Source: Anastatus disparis (lineage: Eukaryota > Arthropoda > Insecta > Hymenoptera > Eupelmidae). Taken from it: DNA of 64,000 bases. Under the pieces are notes generated by a model, which had not been told where the DNA came from, made no database searches, and was given only the letters and a program-made list of their open reading frames with translations. The stretch lies in the NCBI GenBank assembly GCA_017163975.1, contig JAFFSR010000033.1, positions 204,501 through 268,500 on the forward strand. The letters are read 5' to 3'. The stretch's first letter is position 1; every line of letters begins with the position of its first letter. The position numbers and the translations under genes are program-made. Shown piece after piece: positions 35,647-46,530 of the stretch.

Positions 35647-36037
35647 TATTATTTGTAATACTCTATTGTTGTTTAATTTTTAGTAATGCTTGTAGTAACA
35701 GATTATATGATTATAAATATTTGTTTATTTACATTGTTAGTAAAGCGCACTATTTATGTATATTAAAAGTTGAAAAGGGATTGTCTCCCGTTAATCAAAA
35801 TAAAATAAAATAAAATATAAAATATGATCAATTTTTCACGTTATTTCATTAACATATTTTAATCGCCTGCAACTTTTGAACCACTAAACATTTTTTAATG
35901 CAATAAAGCTTAAATTAAAGCATTTAATTCGTGCTTCATTTTATCTTCTATGTATTTTTTTTGTAAGAGTCTTAGTTCTTTGGTTATTTAAGTTCTTATA
36001 AAGGCTCTTATTCGTCATATTTTAAAAAAAATGTCTA

Positions 36038-36604
36038 TACCCTTGTCTAGGGGGCCTATTCGACGAAAAGAAAAAACACGGGTTCATTTTTTTTCATCAA
36101 AAAATCATATCCTGCAGTTTCAGCCGAATCCGTTTCCTGAAGGTGCTTTCCTTTGAAGTTAATTATAAAAATTAGTCATTAATTGCAAGCATGCATTTTA
36201 TTCTAGTTAAGGGTGAATCAGCAATCACAAAGAAATAGTGACAGCCAACTCCATCAATCAGCACCCAATTTCCGCCGCCACGATACCCATTAATTCTCAA
36301 GAAGAATACCAGAGAAAAACCGTTTAAAAGAGTAAAATTGAAAGGCAGCGAGGGCAAAAGCTTGAAGTGTGGACAATTTCTTATTAAAATAATCAGCTGT
36401 AGTGTAGCTGAATGAGTGCTGAAGAGCAGCAATATGGACTTTAGGACATATAAACTAGAGCCATCTATTTCACGTGTACGCGGAAAAACGTGTAGTTATT
36501 ATTTTAAATTGAGAGAACGTATTCTTAGTATCCGTGCATAATATAGGAATTAATACACGTGCTGTAATAAAAATAATCTATCAAATTATGGGGCACGTTT
36601 TCCA
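36038..36604. other. Spacer, nothing recognised
   Basis: A minus-strand frame of 86 codons (36172-36432) has no domain. No inverted ends were seen. Confidence 0.35.
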
Positions 36605-37140
36605 TGTTTTTTGCTTTCTCATAGAAAAAGCATTGTATCAATAAAAAATTTTTTTTCTATTTTCTAATTAATCTGTGAATATTTGGACTCAAAGGGAGCC
36701 GAAAAAAGTAGTTTCCAAAATATGTCTGTGTGTTTGTGCGTGTGTGGGTTTGTGTATGTGTGTATTCATTAGCCAATTGGATATCGAAAACTACTGTATG
36801 AATTCGTTTCAAATTTCGCATGAAATTTATTTTTTTGTCTAGCTTGGGAGGATGCTATTGAGAATTGGTTTTCTTAGCGTAGTTTTAATTTCAGTCATTA
36901 AAGAAAAATTTAGATTTTTCCTTTTTCTTGGTATTTTACGTAAACTACTCGATGAATTTGCTTAAAAATTTGCATGGAAACTATTTGCGATTGCCGAAAA
37001 AGGAAAATTTTTCAAAACTGATTTTCTCAGTGCATTTTTAATCTTTGAAAATTTTAAAAATATTGAAAAAAATTTTCATTTTACATTTTTTTTCTATTTT
37101 ACGTAAACTACTCGATAGATTTGCTTCATGGTGGACAAAA
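36605..37140 (-). repeat. Reverse copy of the ~165-bp-unit element
   Basis: The left edge reads TGCTTTCTCATAGAAAAAGCA, the terminal hairpin of the element at 24860-26918 in reverse. A GT microsatellite (36724-36763) sits in the place of the CA core, followed by about two units (TTTTCTTAGCGTAGTTTTAA near 36870, TTACGTAAACTACTCGAT near 36937 and 37100). The copy is much shorter than the other, with 2-3 units against ten. Confidence 0.75.
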
Positions 37141-37177
37141 TGCATATGGGTAAAAGAAAAAAAAGAAAAATCATATA

Positions 37178-37266
37178 ATGCGAATGGCAAAAGTAAGGAG
37201 AAATAGAATTCATATAGTTTCCGTAGATCTTAAGGCAGTCTTCGATGCAGTGGATAGGAACATTTA
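37178..37266 (+). pseudogene. Fragment of a non-LTR reverse transcriptase
   Basis: Near 37200-37260 the frame reads RIHIVSVDLKAVFDAVDRN, the DLK.AFD.V.R block that holds the first catalytic aspartate of LINE reverse transcriptases (I/R1-like wording rather than the FDKVNH form of the element at 32722). Only about 30 residues remain. It ends before the SINE. Confidence 0.6.
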
Positions 37267-37281
37267 CATTAAAACCACATT

Positions 37282-37393
37282 AATTTTTTTTTTCTAATCA
37301 TAAACGGGCATGTCTGCGATCTTCTGAATTGATCTCGCGCCAACGAGAATACAAGTCCCACGCCTTAGCTAGTACGCCACCGAGCTCTGCAGA
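37282..37393 (-). mobile_element. tRNA-derived SINE or tRNA pseudogene with A tail
   Basis: On the minus strand the sequence has an A-box-like TGGCGTACTAG and, about 34 nt later, a B-box-like GATCAATTC with one mismatch to GTTCRANYC, the spacing found in tRNA genes. A short unrelated tail (CAGACATGCCCGTTTATG) is followed by A10. This is the layout of a short tRNA-headed SINE transcribed by RNA polymerase III. No clean cloverleaf with acceptor pairing was found, so it is not an active tRNA gene. Confidence 0.45.
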
Positions 37394-37890
37394 AAAATAA
37401 AAATTGGGAATTTGGGATTTTCAATTTCTCAATATTTTCTATAAAAAACACATAATATGTGTCTCTAATATTTGGAAATACTCATATGTAAAGTGTCTAT
37501 CCATGGTCGAGCCACTATAGTGGCTTTCACGTCCCCTAAAAATTAAACTTATAACTAATTTTGAACATATTTAATATAATTTGTTAATAATTTTATTGTT
37601 AACAAGCGATTTACTAACTTAGTAACCTTCGATTTTGATAAAGAAACACCAATAAATTGACATTTTCGGGAAGCAATAATGCTTTTTTTCAGTGACTATA
37701 TTTTTAACCGTAGAAAAGCAACGTTTTGAGTTGACAGAAGCAGCAAATATACATAACTACTTTTCAGCTAGAGCAGCAATAGCTATATAGGAATAAAACC
37801 ATGAGATTATTACCAATACATCAAACTCAGTGATTGAAAATAAAATTTTTAATTAAATAATAATATTTTCTGTATGCATGATTATATATA
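37394..37890. other. Spacer before the large TIR element
   Basis: Contains a short palindrome AGCCACTATAGTGGCT (37509-37524). Otherwise nothing recognised. Confidence 0.4.
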
Positions 37891-38142
37891 CACGGTGATT
37901 CTAGGCTACTGTATTTCCCGCCACAGGGTAATAGAACACATTATTCTGAACAACTTTTATATTGTAAATTTTTTTTTATCTCTTATAGTTTTTAAACTAC
38001 GGCACTTTAAAGTAACGCTTTTTCAGCCAATCAGAGAACGCTATCTTGAACGTTCGAAAAGAGAAACAAGTGTGTTTCATTTTGCCCTGGCGTAGCAACG
38101 AAACTCATCATATTGATCGCTTGCATAGTTACCGAATAAATA
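37891..38142 (+). repeat. Left terminal inverted repeat
   Basis: Matches 43556-43805 in reverse. Contains GTATTTCCCGCCACAGGGTA, CAATCAGAGAACGCTATC and AGAGAAACAAGTGTGTTTCA. Reading frames that cross it appear on both copies and are not genes. Confidence 0.88.
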
Positions 38143-40129
38143 AATAAGAATCATATGTTTGTTATTGTATACAACACATAACCAAAATGTTTGACTAAAC
38201 TGTTAATGTTTACAAGCTAAGTTTTTAATGTTGAATAATAGATGGCAATGTTAGTCATAATGACGATACTATTTGATCTTTTATTTTATAATTTATATAA
38301 TTAATATCGAATATAAAAATAATTATTTCAAATTATTTATTACATTAATTATTTTATAAATAACAATTTAATAAATTAATAATTGATAATTAATTAATAA
38401 TTTATTGGTTATTTGATTATAAAAAATTGACATTATTTTGAACGTTAATCATAAATAATATTGTAATTTAAAACATTATAGTAAGAAAGATGAGGAATCA
38501 TGTAAATATTTAAAAAATATTTATTAATGTTTAGATATTTGTGGAAATCGGTATTAGTATTTATGTAAATAAAAAGTTTATTTTCAAACCATGTTGACAT
38601 GATATTCTTCTGAATATTATTCTTAGATTAATAATTCCAAAAGTTATGATTGCATAAGTATAAATGATGATACACTAATCATATCTTTTTAACTATAAAA
38701 TATACTTTTGCTTTTTTGAATTGCTTTATTAAAAATAAACAAAGTCAGGTAATAATCATTGAGATTTAGTAGTTGTTGTTTTGTAAAGTATACTAATTTT
38801 TAAATAATCTTTCTGGTTTTTAAAAAACGCATGAAATCAGTTAATCTTATTTTACAAAACATATTTTAATTTGTTTGAGCTTGTTTGCGATAAAACTAAA
38901 TTTAAACTATGAAGTATTTATGCATCACAAATATTCATTTTGAGAAAGCAGAATATTTATTGATTATCTACTAATCATTAATATTTATTAATTATTTATT
39001 ATAACTATAACGCTATTCAAAAAACAGGATGCAAAAGCATGATGATAACTTTCGAAAGAAACATCGTATGAAAATTTACTTGAAGCATTTTAATGTACTC
39101 GCTAAAGCCTTTCAAAGCCAATATATGAAAGCTTATTTATCATAGTTTAAGTCTGGTTAAACGTTTAATTAAATATTTTTTTGACATAAAATAATATCTT
39201 CTAATGCCTACCTCGAATACGGTGTTTGCAATAGAACGTGATTAAAATCATTGTTTAAAAAATATGAAATTATGATCGTTGTATAGATTGTTAGTTGCTC
39301 ATAATAGTACTGCGAACTAATAATGGTATATTCGTCATGTTAAGTCACTTTGTTGTCACGTGGTACGGAACAACAACACCAATAAATACGTGTAAAATTA
39401 AATGCAGTGTCAGAAAGAGGAACTAAAAAGAAAGAAAATTCAAATTTTTTTACCTTTTTAGTTCTTCTTTTCGACACTACATTTAATTTTACACGCAATT
39501 ATTGACGTTGTTGACACTTGACATGACGAATTATAGTTTCACTATAATAATTAGAATGATTGTCAATTTTTTAGTATTATAAATTATGAATTTAAATTAA
39601 GATTATTATTTTAAGGGTTTTTGACGACAAGGAATCCAATGACGAGATCATTTTTATCAAGAAGTTGATATTTTAAAGAATAAAAAATTTATTTTTTGAA
39701 ATATTTCACCAATTTTGGTTTTCTTTTAGAATTCTAAAAGCTGATTAAATTCACGATATGACTTTTTTTTATATTAAATGTTAAGTATTTTTAATTAATT
39801 ATTAAAAATTAATTTTTAATTAAATTTTACATGAATCATTGATTTTTTGTACAAAGGAACGGAATAGAACATGATAGATTACTCAGCAACTTCACAGCGA
39901 TCGATGTCAAACATTTAAATAATTCTGTTGCTAGAGATGAAGGCTATATTTATGTGATTATTTACAAGTGCTTGTACTAAGTTTTCAATTATTGAAGGCA
40001 GTATAAGTTCAATTTGACATATCATTGTTGAACGTTTTCAATGAGCTATGAATAATAGAAAAGAATAAAATGTAAACACAATAATTAAAATATGATAAAT
40101 TTATAAATTTGATGACTTAAGCTTTTCAG
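38143..40129. other. Interior of the TIR element, left part
   Basis: Almost 2 kb of AT-rich sequence with no coding potential. A foldback at about 39325-39540 is listed separately. The remainder is unique-looking. Confidence 0.4.
39325..39540. repeat. Foldback within the TIR element
   Basis: ATTCGTCATGTTAAGTC on the left pairs with a complementary right end (about 39520-39535), and TGTAAAATTAAATGCAGTGTC pairs with its partner around 39475-39500. The loop has AAAAAGAAAG. Probably a nested MITE of about 210 bp. Confidence 0.65.
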
Positions 40130-40656
40130 TTATCGCTATAGTTATGTAGTTATTACTATAGTGGTGTTGTTGTTACTGTTGTAATGTAGTAATGACTATA
40201 GTTATGTGGTTGTTGCTATAATTATGTCACCAACACTATAGTTTAAAGTAATTACTATAGCTATGTAGTGATTACTATAGTTATGTAGAAATTACTACAG
40301 TTATAGAGTATTTTCTACAGGTATGTAGTAATAACTATAGTTATGTAGTAATTACTATATTCATGTAGTAATTATTATAGTAATGTAGTAATTACTATAT
40401 TTATGTAGTAGTTATTGGAATTATATACTAAATTTAATAGTTAATTATTGATTACTATAGTTATGTAGTGACGACTACAGTTATAGAGTGATCATTATTG
40501 TGATGTAGTTAAAATTATAGTTATATTGTAATAATGATAGTTAAGTAGTACTATATTTTTGTAATAATTACTATAGTAATGGAGTAATTACTAAAGTTTT
40601 GTAGTATTTACTGTAGTTATGTAGTGATCACTATAGCTATGTAGTATCGACTATAT
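40130..40656 (+). repeat. ~20-bp minisatellite, left part
   Basis: Units resemble ACTATAGTTATGTAGTAATT and vary by a few substitutions each. The array continues after the retroposon at 41693-42950. Nearly every unit contains CTATAG, itself a palindrome. Confidence 0.88.
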
Positions 40657-41692
40657 ACGCAGGGAGACAAATGTCTTTGGGCCTAGCGACCCCACGTACC
40701 CGAGCTGAGTGAATGGTATACGGAGTGTGTGGATGGAAGTGAGGGTGGTAATGTTTAAATACGCAGGGGGACCACACAGTCCATGGGCCTAGCAACCCCA
40801 CGCACCCGAGCTTAATGAATGATAAATTGGATGTGTGGATGAAAGTATGGATGAAAATGTGTGAATACGCAGGGGGACTGAAAAGTCCTTGGGCTCAGCG
40901 ACCCCACGTACCCGAGCTAAGTGAATGGTGAATTGAGTGTGTAGATAAAGGAGAGGATGGAGATGCTTGCACACACAGGGGGACTGCACAGTCCTTGGGC
41001 CTAGCGAACCCACGTACCCGAGCTGAGTGAGTGAATGGTATACTGAATGTGTAGATGGAAGCGTGCGAAAGAATGTACGAATACGCAAGGGGACTGCACA
41101 GTCCATGGGCCTAGCGACCCCACGTACCCGAGCTGAGTAAGTGAGTGATATATTGGATGTGTGGGTGAATGAGAGGATGGAAATGTGTGAATACGCAGGG
41201 GGACTGAAAAGTCCTTGGGCTTAGCGACCCCACGTACCCGAGCTAAGTGCGAATGGAGGAGTGAAAGGAAGAATGACAGGCAAATATATGCATGTTTGGA
41301 CGTATGAATGGACACGGCCTAGTGCCTGGACGGACGGACGAGACGAGCGACAATGGACGAGACCGCAGCGTGAAGTAATGCTAACGCAGTCCCACGCTGT
41401 GGCTCTGAACGGTGGACGTTACGGACCCCTGCCCGTGTAAGGGAGGCATTTTCTTGCTTCATTTCCGCGGCCAGGGTAAAGGGGGTTTAGACGGTCTCTG
41501 CCTGTGGATGCTTCGGGGGCGAATGCGAACCTACGAGGTTTCTTTCTCCCTCCAGGCTGAAGCAGCGTCAGAATCCCGTCACACCAGTGACGCGCACTGC
41601 AGTTGGGGTGATCCAGCTGCAGCCCGCGTCGCTGTAGGTCTGATAGCTGATTTACCCGTTTTTTCACCACAAAAAAAAAAAAAAAAAAAAAA
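40657..41692 (+). mobile_element. GC-rich poly-A retroposon with six 5' monomers
   Basis: The first ~640 bp are six head-to-tail units of 104-110 bp, each starting ACGCAGGGGGACTG and holding GGGCCTAGCGACCCCACG and CGTACCCGAGCT (starts at 40657, 40761, 40867, 40973, 41083, 41193). A single-copy part of ~390 bp follows (GGACGGACGGACGAGACG; CATTTTCTTGCTTCATTTCC) and ends in A22 at 41671-41692. TGTAGTAT(C/T)GACTATA occurs on both sides, consistent with a 16-bp target duplication. Poly-A plus a long target duplication point to LINE-driven retroposition. The monomers recall promoter arrays of some LINEs. No reverse-transcriptase motif was found, so it is a SINE-like or 5'/3'-only derivative. Reading frames through it on both strands follow the repeat. 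Confidence 0.78.
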
Positions 41693-42950
41693 TGTAGTAT
41701 TGACTATAGCCATATAGTAATTACTACGGTTACATAGTGATTACTAGATTTATGTACTATTTACTATAGTTGTGTAGTAATGACTATAGTTTTGTAGTAT
41801 TAGCTATAGTTATGTAGTGCTTACTATAGTTATGTAGTGACAACTATAGCATTATAATTATCGATATTGTTATGCTGTCATTACTATAGTTTTGTACTAT
41901 TTACTATAGTTTTGTAGTATAAGCTATAGTTATATAGTGACAACTATAGCTTTACAGTTAACGCTATTGTTATGTAGTCATTACTATGGTTTTATAGTAT
42001 CAACTATAGTTATATAGTGATTACTATAGTTATGTAGTATCGACTCTAGCTATACAGTAATCACTATAATCATGTAGTGTTCACTAAAGTTGATTAGAAA
42101 CGACTATAGCTGTGTAGTTATCGCTATAGTGATGTAGTAATCACTATAATTATGAAGTGATTACATTTAGATTCATTTAGTACTTACTATAGTTATGTAG
42201 TAATTACTATATTTATGTCGTAATTATCATAGTCATTTAGTGATTACTATAGCTATGTAGTAATCGCTACAGTAATAAAGTGATTGCTACAGTTATGTAG
42301 TAATCACTATAGTTATGTAGTTATTACTATATTGATGTAATAATAATTATAGTTATGTTGCGGACACTATAAATATGTAGTAATTACTCTATCTATTTAG
42401 AAATTATTATAGTTATATTGTAACTATTATGGTTATGTATGATTCAGAATAGTTATGTAGTGACGACTATAGTTATGTAGTAATCACTATACTGATGCAG
42501 TCATTTTTATAGATATGCAGTAATTGCTATATTTGAGTAGTAATAACTATATTTATGTAATGAGTACTGTAGATGTGTTGTAATTACTATTGTTATGTAG
42601 TATCGACTATAGTTTAATAGTAATTACTATAGCTATGTAGTGATTACTAGATTTATGTAGTATTTATTATAATTATATAGTTACGAATATAGTTATGTAG
42701 CAGTTACTGTAGCGATGTAGTCATCAATATAGTTATGTAGTAATCTCTTTGTTTATGTAGTGATTACTATTGTTGTGTAGTGATTACTATATTTCTGTAG
42801 TATTTACTATAGTTATGTAATAATTACTATAGATATGTAGGGACGATTGAAGCTTTATTGTAATCCCTATAGTTATGTCGTAATTCATATTAATTTAAAT
42901 GTAATTTATAGTAATTTAAAAAGTCATGTAGTAATCACTACAATTTCACA
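41693..42950 (+). repeat. ~20-bp minisatellite, right part
   Basis: About 60 diverged units of the ACTATAGTTATGTAGTAATT type. Some units have ATTTATGTAG or GTAGTATCGACTATAG variants, giving a higher-order texture without a clean longer period. Confidence 0.88.
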
Positions 42951-43001
42951 ACTTTGCAAATCTATTATATTTATAATTAAGAAAAATTATTCTTCTCAGG
43001 T

Positions 43002-43110
43002 GGCACAAAAGGACGATCCACTTACACTTCCTGACTTTCCTAGAATATTCGATGCACGAAAAAACTTTTGCAAACAAAATGAGCTCATGTTTGTAAATAA
43101 ATTAATCATT
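43002..43110 (+). other. Exon-like stretch inside the TIR element
   Basis: After a pyrimidine-rich acceptor-like TTATTCTTCTCAG the frame reads VAQKDDPLTLPDFPRIFDARKN and on to VNKLIIRIT before a stop at 43120. The composition is unlike the surrounding AT minisatellite. I do not recognise the protein. A second short frame (43191-43397) has a similar texture. This could be a captured host exon, or chance. Confidence 0.3.
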
Positions 43111-43364
43111 AGAATAACTTAAATAATTATAACGTATTATACTAAGATGATATTTAATTCAAAAGAAATGAAACAGAAAATCAGTCTTATATGCATTCAA
43201 TATATACTCAAATATGTACTTTGACTGCATTTAAAATAGTTGGACATCCTTTGTACTCAGACTTGATAAGTTTTGAGCTTCAATTCGAACTAGAAAAGTT
43301 ATATGAAAAAAATAAAAGGTATTTAACATCGAAACAGTTTTCTTGTTATATACATAACTATAAT

Positions 43365-43555
43365 AATTACTATATTACTATAGTAATTAATACATAAATA
43401 TAGTAATTACTACATAACTATAGTAAGTACAACATGAATCTAAATGTTACACTACATAATTATAGTGATTAGTACATAGCTATAGTCGTTTCTTATTCAC
43501 TATACTGAACACTACATGATTACAGTGATTACTGTATAGCTATAGTCGATACTAC
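43365..43555 (-). repeat. ~20-bp minisatellite, inverted arm next to the right TIR
   Basis: Units such as TAATTACTACATAACTATAG are the reverse complement of the main array. Thus the minisatellite lies in both orientations inside the element, close to a foldback structure. Confidence 0.8.
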
Positions 43556-43802
43556 ATTTATTCGGTAACTATGCAAGCGATTAATATGATGAGTTCGTTG
43601 CTACCCTGGGGCAAAATAAAACACACTTGTTTCTCTTTTCGAACGTTCAAGATAGCGTTCTCTGATTGGCTGAAAAAGCGTAACTTTAAAGTGCTGTAGT
43701 TTAAAAACTATAAGAGATAAAAAAAAATTTACAATATAAAAGTTGTTTAGAATAATGTGCTTTATTACCCTGTGACGGGAAATACAGTAGTCTAGAATCA
43801 CC

Positions 43803-43805
<3 letters not shown>
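43556..43805 (-). repeat. Right terminal inverted repeat
   Basis: Inverted partner of 37891-38142. Differences from the left arm are scattered single substitutions, such as CTGGGGCAAAAT against CCTGGCGTAGC partners near the inner end. Confidence 0.88.
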
Positions 43806-43886
<81 letters not shown>

Positions 43887-43890
43887 GTAT
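43806..43890. repeat. (TA)n microsatellite
   Basis: Directly abuts the right end of the TIR element, interrupted by TG twice at the far side. It may be the expanded insertion target. Confidence 0.93.
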
Positions 43891-44545
43891 ATTTGAAAAA
43901 ACAAAATTTAACTATATTATTTAAAACATCACAATTATTTATTTATTAATATTTTTAATTACCACGTGTAAAAAATAATTTATTTTTGAAAAATTTTTAT
44001 TGAAAAAAAAACCAGCATACTTAATTTACTATATTTATGAAACGGCGGAATATACAGAAAAATTTATAAGAATATTTTCAACTCAAAATTGATGAAAAAC
44101 ACTAGAAAATTTTTTTACGCGAAAAATTAACAAAATTTTCTTTGACTGAAAAATAAGCATTTTGCATGAAAAAATGTATTATATCCGTCAAATAGAATAC
44201 GAAAAAAAAGACCCGTATCTTTTTATTTTTCAAAATATGATGAATTGCAAAAGTTACAGCCGATATAAGTTATTACAATTTTGATATATATAGATACAGC
44301 ACTATGATAAATGACGTCACGATTGCTATTGGCAAAATGACAATCGTGACGTCACACCATTTTCAACTGCCTCTATCTCTTCACGTTTTCATTTTCATGA
44401 AAAAAGAAAAAATACGTGTCCTTTATTATTTTATTTTCTTAATGACGGATGTCATGGATTTAAAAAAAAAATTTCATGCAACATCCCAATTGACTGTAGA
44501 GATTTTCCTAACCATTTCCCAGCTGTCCACCCTTGAAATTCGTGT
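43891..44545. other. Spacer with a perfect hairpin of CRE-like arms
   Basis: At 44312-44354 the arms TGACGTCACGATTG and CAATCGTGACGTCA are exact complements around a 15-base loop. Each arm carries TGACGTCA, the palindromic cAMP-response element, although presence alone does not show function. An 81-codon frame over it has no domain. Confidence 0.55.
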
Positions 44546-44950
44546 TTAAGGGGAATCCTCATACCGACATAGAGTTTTACCTTATCTACATTTAAATTAT
44601 GAATTTTAATAAAAATTTAACTATTCATGACTGAAATTCGTAGGTGAGGCACATTCTTAACGTGCCAAAGAATTGATTGCAACGTTAAAAGATAATATAA
44701 GGGTAAAAATAAGGGCGAAAACTGCTTAATACGGTTAACTTCTTAATGTAGTTATGAATAATCGTATTATGCAGTTTTTGTCTTCATTTTCACTTTTATT
44801 CTGTCTTTTAACGTTGCAATAAATTCTTTAGAATGTTAAAAATGTGCCTCTTCTATGAATGTTAGTCAAAAATAGTTAAATTTTTAATAAAATGCATAAT
44901 TGAAATGTAGTTAAGGTAGATCTCTGTGCCGGTATGAGGACACCCCTTAA
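44546..44950. mobile_element. TTAA foldback MITE with GGGG ends
   Basis: TTAA flanks both ends. The left end reads GGGGAATCCTCATACCGACA and the right end, in reverse, GGGGTGTCCTCATACCGGCA. Long inner arms pair (CCTTATCTACATTTAAATTA; GCAACGTTAAAAGA). 405 bp. No coding sequence. It shares TTAA and a G-rich end with families A and B and the insert at 5006. Confidence 0.85.
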
Positions 44951-45514
44951 GGAAGTAAAATACATAGGAAAAACTTTAGTGGAGCTACGGACCTCCATCG
45001 GCTCCGGAAACCCTCCTTGGCCCTAAACTATTATGCTTTAACAATATAAACGATGTATTTGTATCAAGATTTATCTCTTTAATATTAAAATCGAAAAATA
45101 TTTTTTTAATCCCACCTATAAGCTTGGTGAAGATATAGTTGGAACATTTGATTTTTCAAATCCTACTGTATCATGTACACAAGTTTCTGTTACTTTGCAA
45201 TCTGAGAAGTATATAGCTGAAGATTACAGAAGAGAAAAGTCTGCAAGATCATTGAATAATTATAATGAACATTATGAAGTCGTTATTGGCTTTTTCTACA
45301 TACATTTAATGTTGCTAAACCCATTTCACATTACACCGGACTATTATAGTTACTTTACTACTGTTATAGTTACTTTAAAGTGAAGGTTACTTTTTAAATT
45401 TATAACAACTGTAAAACCAATTAAATTGCCAAATGAGAATAGTATGAATTGGCAAGCTCCATCAACTATAGAAGTGAAAACAAAGGTTTGAAATCTGCCT
45501 TTACATATATATCC

Positions 45515-46530
45515 TGGTAAAAAAAATCATGTGACAAATCATCTGATTTCTCAAGTAATTTATTATGACAAAACATCGTGTAACGATTTTTTTGGTTTCT
45601 ACACGTTTCAAACCATGCTTAGTTAATTCAGAACAATTATTGAAAATTTTTGAAATCTTCGAAATTTTTGAATTTAAAAATTTTTTTGTAAAATGCGTCA
45701 AAATTTTTTCTAGGACCAAATTATCTAAAAAATTTTCAAAAACTGTTCTGAATCGACTAACTAGGAGAGTATCAGACCTCCGGATCACGGATTTTGCTCA
45801 AACTTTGGGATAAGTTTTCAGATGTCAAAAAAAGAAAGGAAACAGAATTTTAAATCCCAACGCTCAATATTTCCCTAGTTACAGGCAATTAAAGAAAATC
45901 ACTAAAAAAGTTACTAGGTTTTCAAACGCATATAGTTCCTTAGCATTGATAGCTAGGAGCTTCAACCTTTTTTTAAATGAAAGCTGAGCTCAAATCCTTT
46001 CGAAATAGTAATTATAGCATGTCAAAATATTATTTTTTCCCAATGTTATAGCGTGATGAACATTGGACCTGATTTTTCTTTTTAAAACATTAATTAATAA
46101 CAAAAGCTGAAATTGGGTCTAATGTTTATTACGCTATAACTTTGGGGAAAAATAATATTTTGATATGCTATAACTACTCTTTTGAAAGGATTTGAGCTCA
46201 GCTTTCATTTAAAAAAAGTTTCAAGCTTCTAGCTATTAATGCTAAAGAACTATATGCGCTTAAAAATTAACTTGTTTAGTAATTTTCTTTAATTGTCTGT
46301 AACTAGGGAAATATTGAGCATTGGGATCTAAAATTCTGTTTCCTTTCATATTTTGACATCTGAAAACTGATCCCAAAGTTTAAGCAAAATCCGTGATCCG
46401 GAGGTCTGATACTCTCCTAGTAAGCATGATTTGAAATGTGTAAAAACCAAAAAAACGTTACATGATGTTTTGACATGATAAATCACCTGAGAAGTCAAGT
46501 GATTTATCACCTTAATTTTTTTTAACGGGG
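45515..46530. mobile_element. Foldback inserted in the RGP1-like fragment
   Basis: TATCC flanks both sides. The left arm (45515-45610) TGGTAAAAAAAATC and the right arm (46435-46530), in reverse, CCCCGTTAAAAAAAATT, pair through GACAAAACATCGTGTAACG and its partner. The loop region TTGAAATCTTCGAAATTTTTG is partly self-complementary. The centre is itself interrupted at a TAA by a 660-bp element. Without that it would be about 356 bp. Confidence 0.8.
45761..46420. mobile_element. Harbinger-like MITE with TAA target duplication
   Basis: Inverted ends CTAGGAGAGTATCAGACC, flanked by TAA on both sides (GACTAA and TAAGCATG); the undisturbed palindrome of the surrounding foldback shows the original site as GACTAAGCATG, so the 3-bp duplication is supported independently. 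3-bp TWA duplications are a mark of PIF/Harbinger elements. The body is a foldback with AAGTTATAGCGT-type centre. The related truncated copy is at 29427. Confidence 0.85.

Larger units (their letters stand above)
30525..35824 (+). mobile_element. Non-LTR retrotransposon (CR1/Jockey-like)
   Basis: Contains a leader with a small Cys-rich ORF, an ORF1 and a long ORF2 with endonuclease and reverse transcriptase, then a 3' tail of AAAAT repeats at 35796-35824, which is typical of CR1-group elements in place of long poly-A. The 5' edge is not firm; it lies after the left arm of the surrounding MITE. Both main ORFs are free of stops, so the insertion is comparatively young. Confidence 0.8.
30309..36037. 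mobile_element. TA-flanked foldback MITE split by a non-LTR retrotransposon
   Basis: The left arm (30309-30475) and right arm (35889-36037) are inverted copies: both ends read GACATTTTTTT and both carry AAGCACGAATTAAATGCTTT (right arm as the complement) and CCAAAGAACTAAGACTCT. TA lies outside each end, as in Tc1/mariner-type MITEs. The central loop received the retrotransposon, so the MITE is older. Apart from that insert it would be about 0.4 kb. Confidence 0.75.
37891..43805. mobile_element. 5.9-kb element with ~250-bp terminal inverted repeats
   Basis: The left end (37891-38142) begins CACGGTGATTCTAGGCTACT and the right end (43556-43805), in reverse, CACGGTGATTCTAGACTACT; the arms stay alignable for about 250 bp to GTTACCGAATAAAT. 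The flanks are TATATA and a long TA tract, so a TA-rich target is likely but the duplication cannot be read. Inside lie a small foldback, a ~20-bp minisatellite with a retroposon in it, and a short exon-like stretch at 43002-43110. No transposase is visible, so it is non-autonomous despite its size. Confidence 0.82.

Noticed and set aside
40789..41315. Overlapping minus-strand frames of about 105 codons
   Set aside because: They repeat with the 104-110 bp monomers and have no domain; they reflect the array.
43806..43890. Ile-Tyr repeat frames near TA tracts here and at 48841 and 58102
   Set aside because: They are translations of (TA)n microsatellites.
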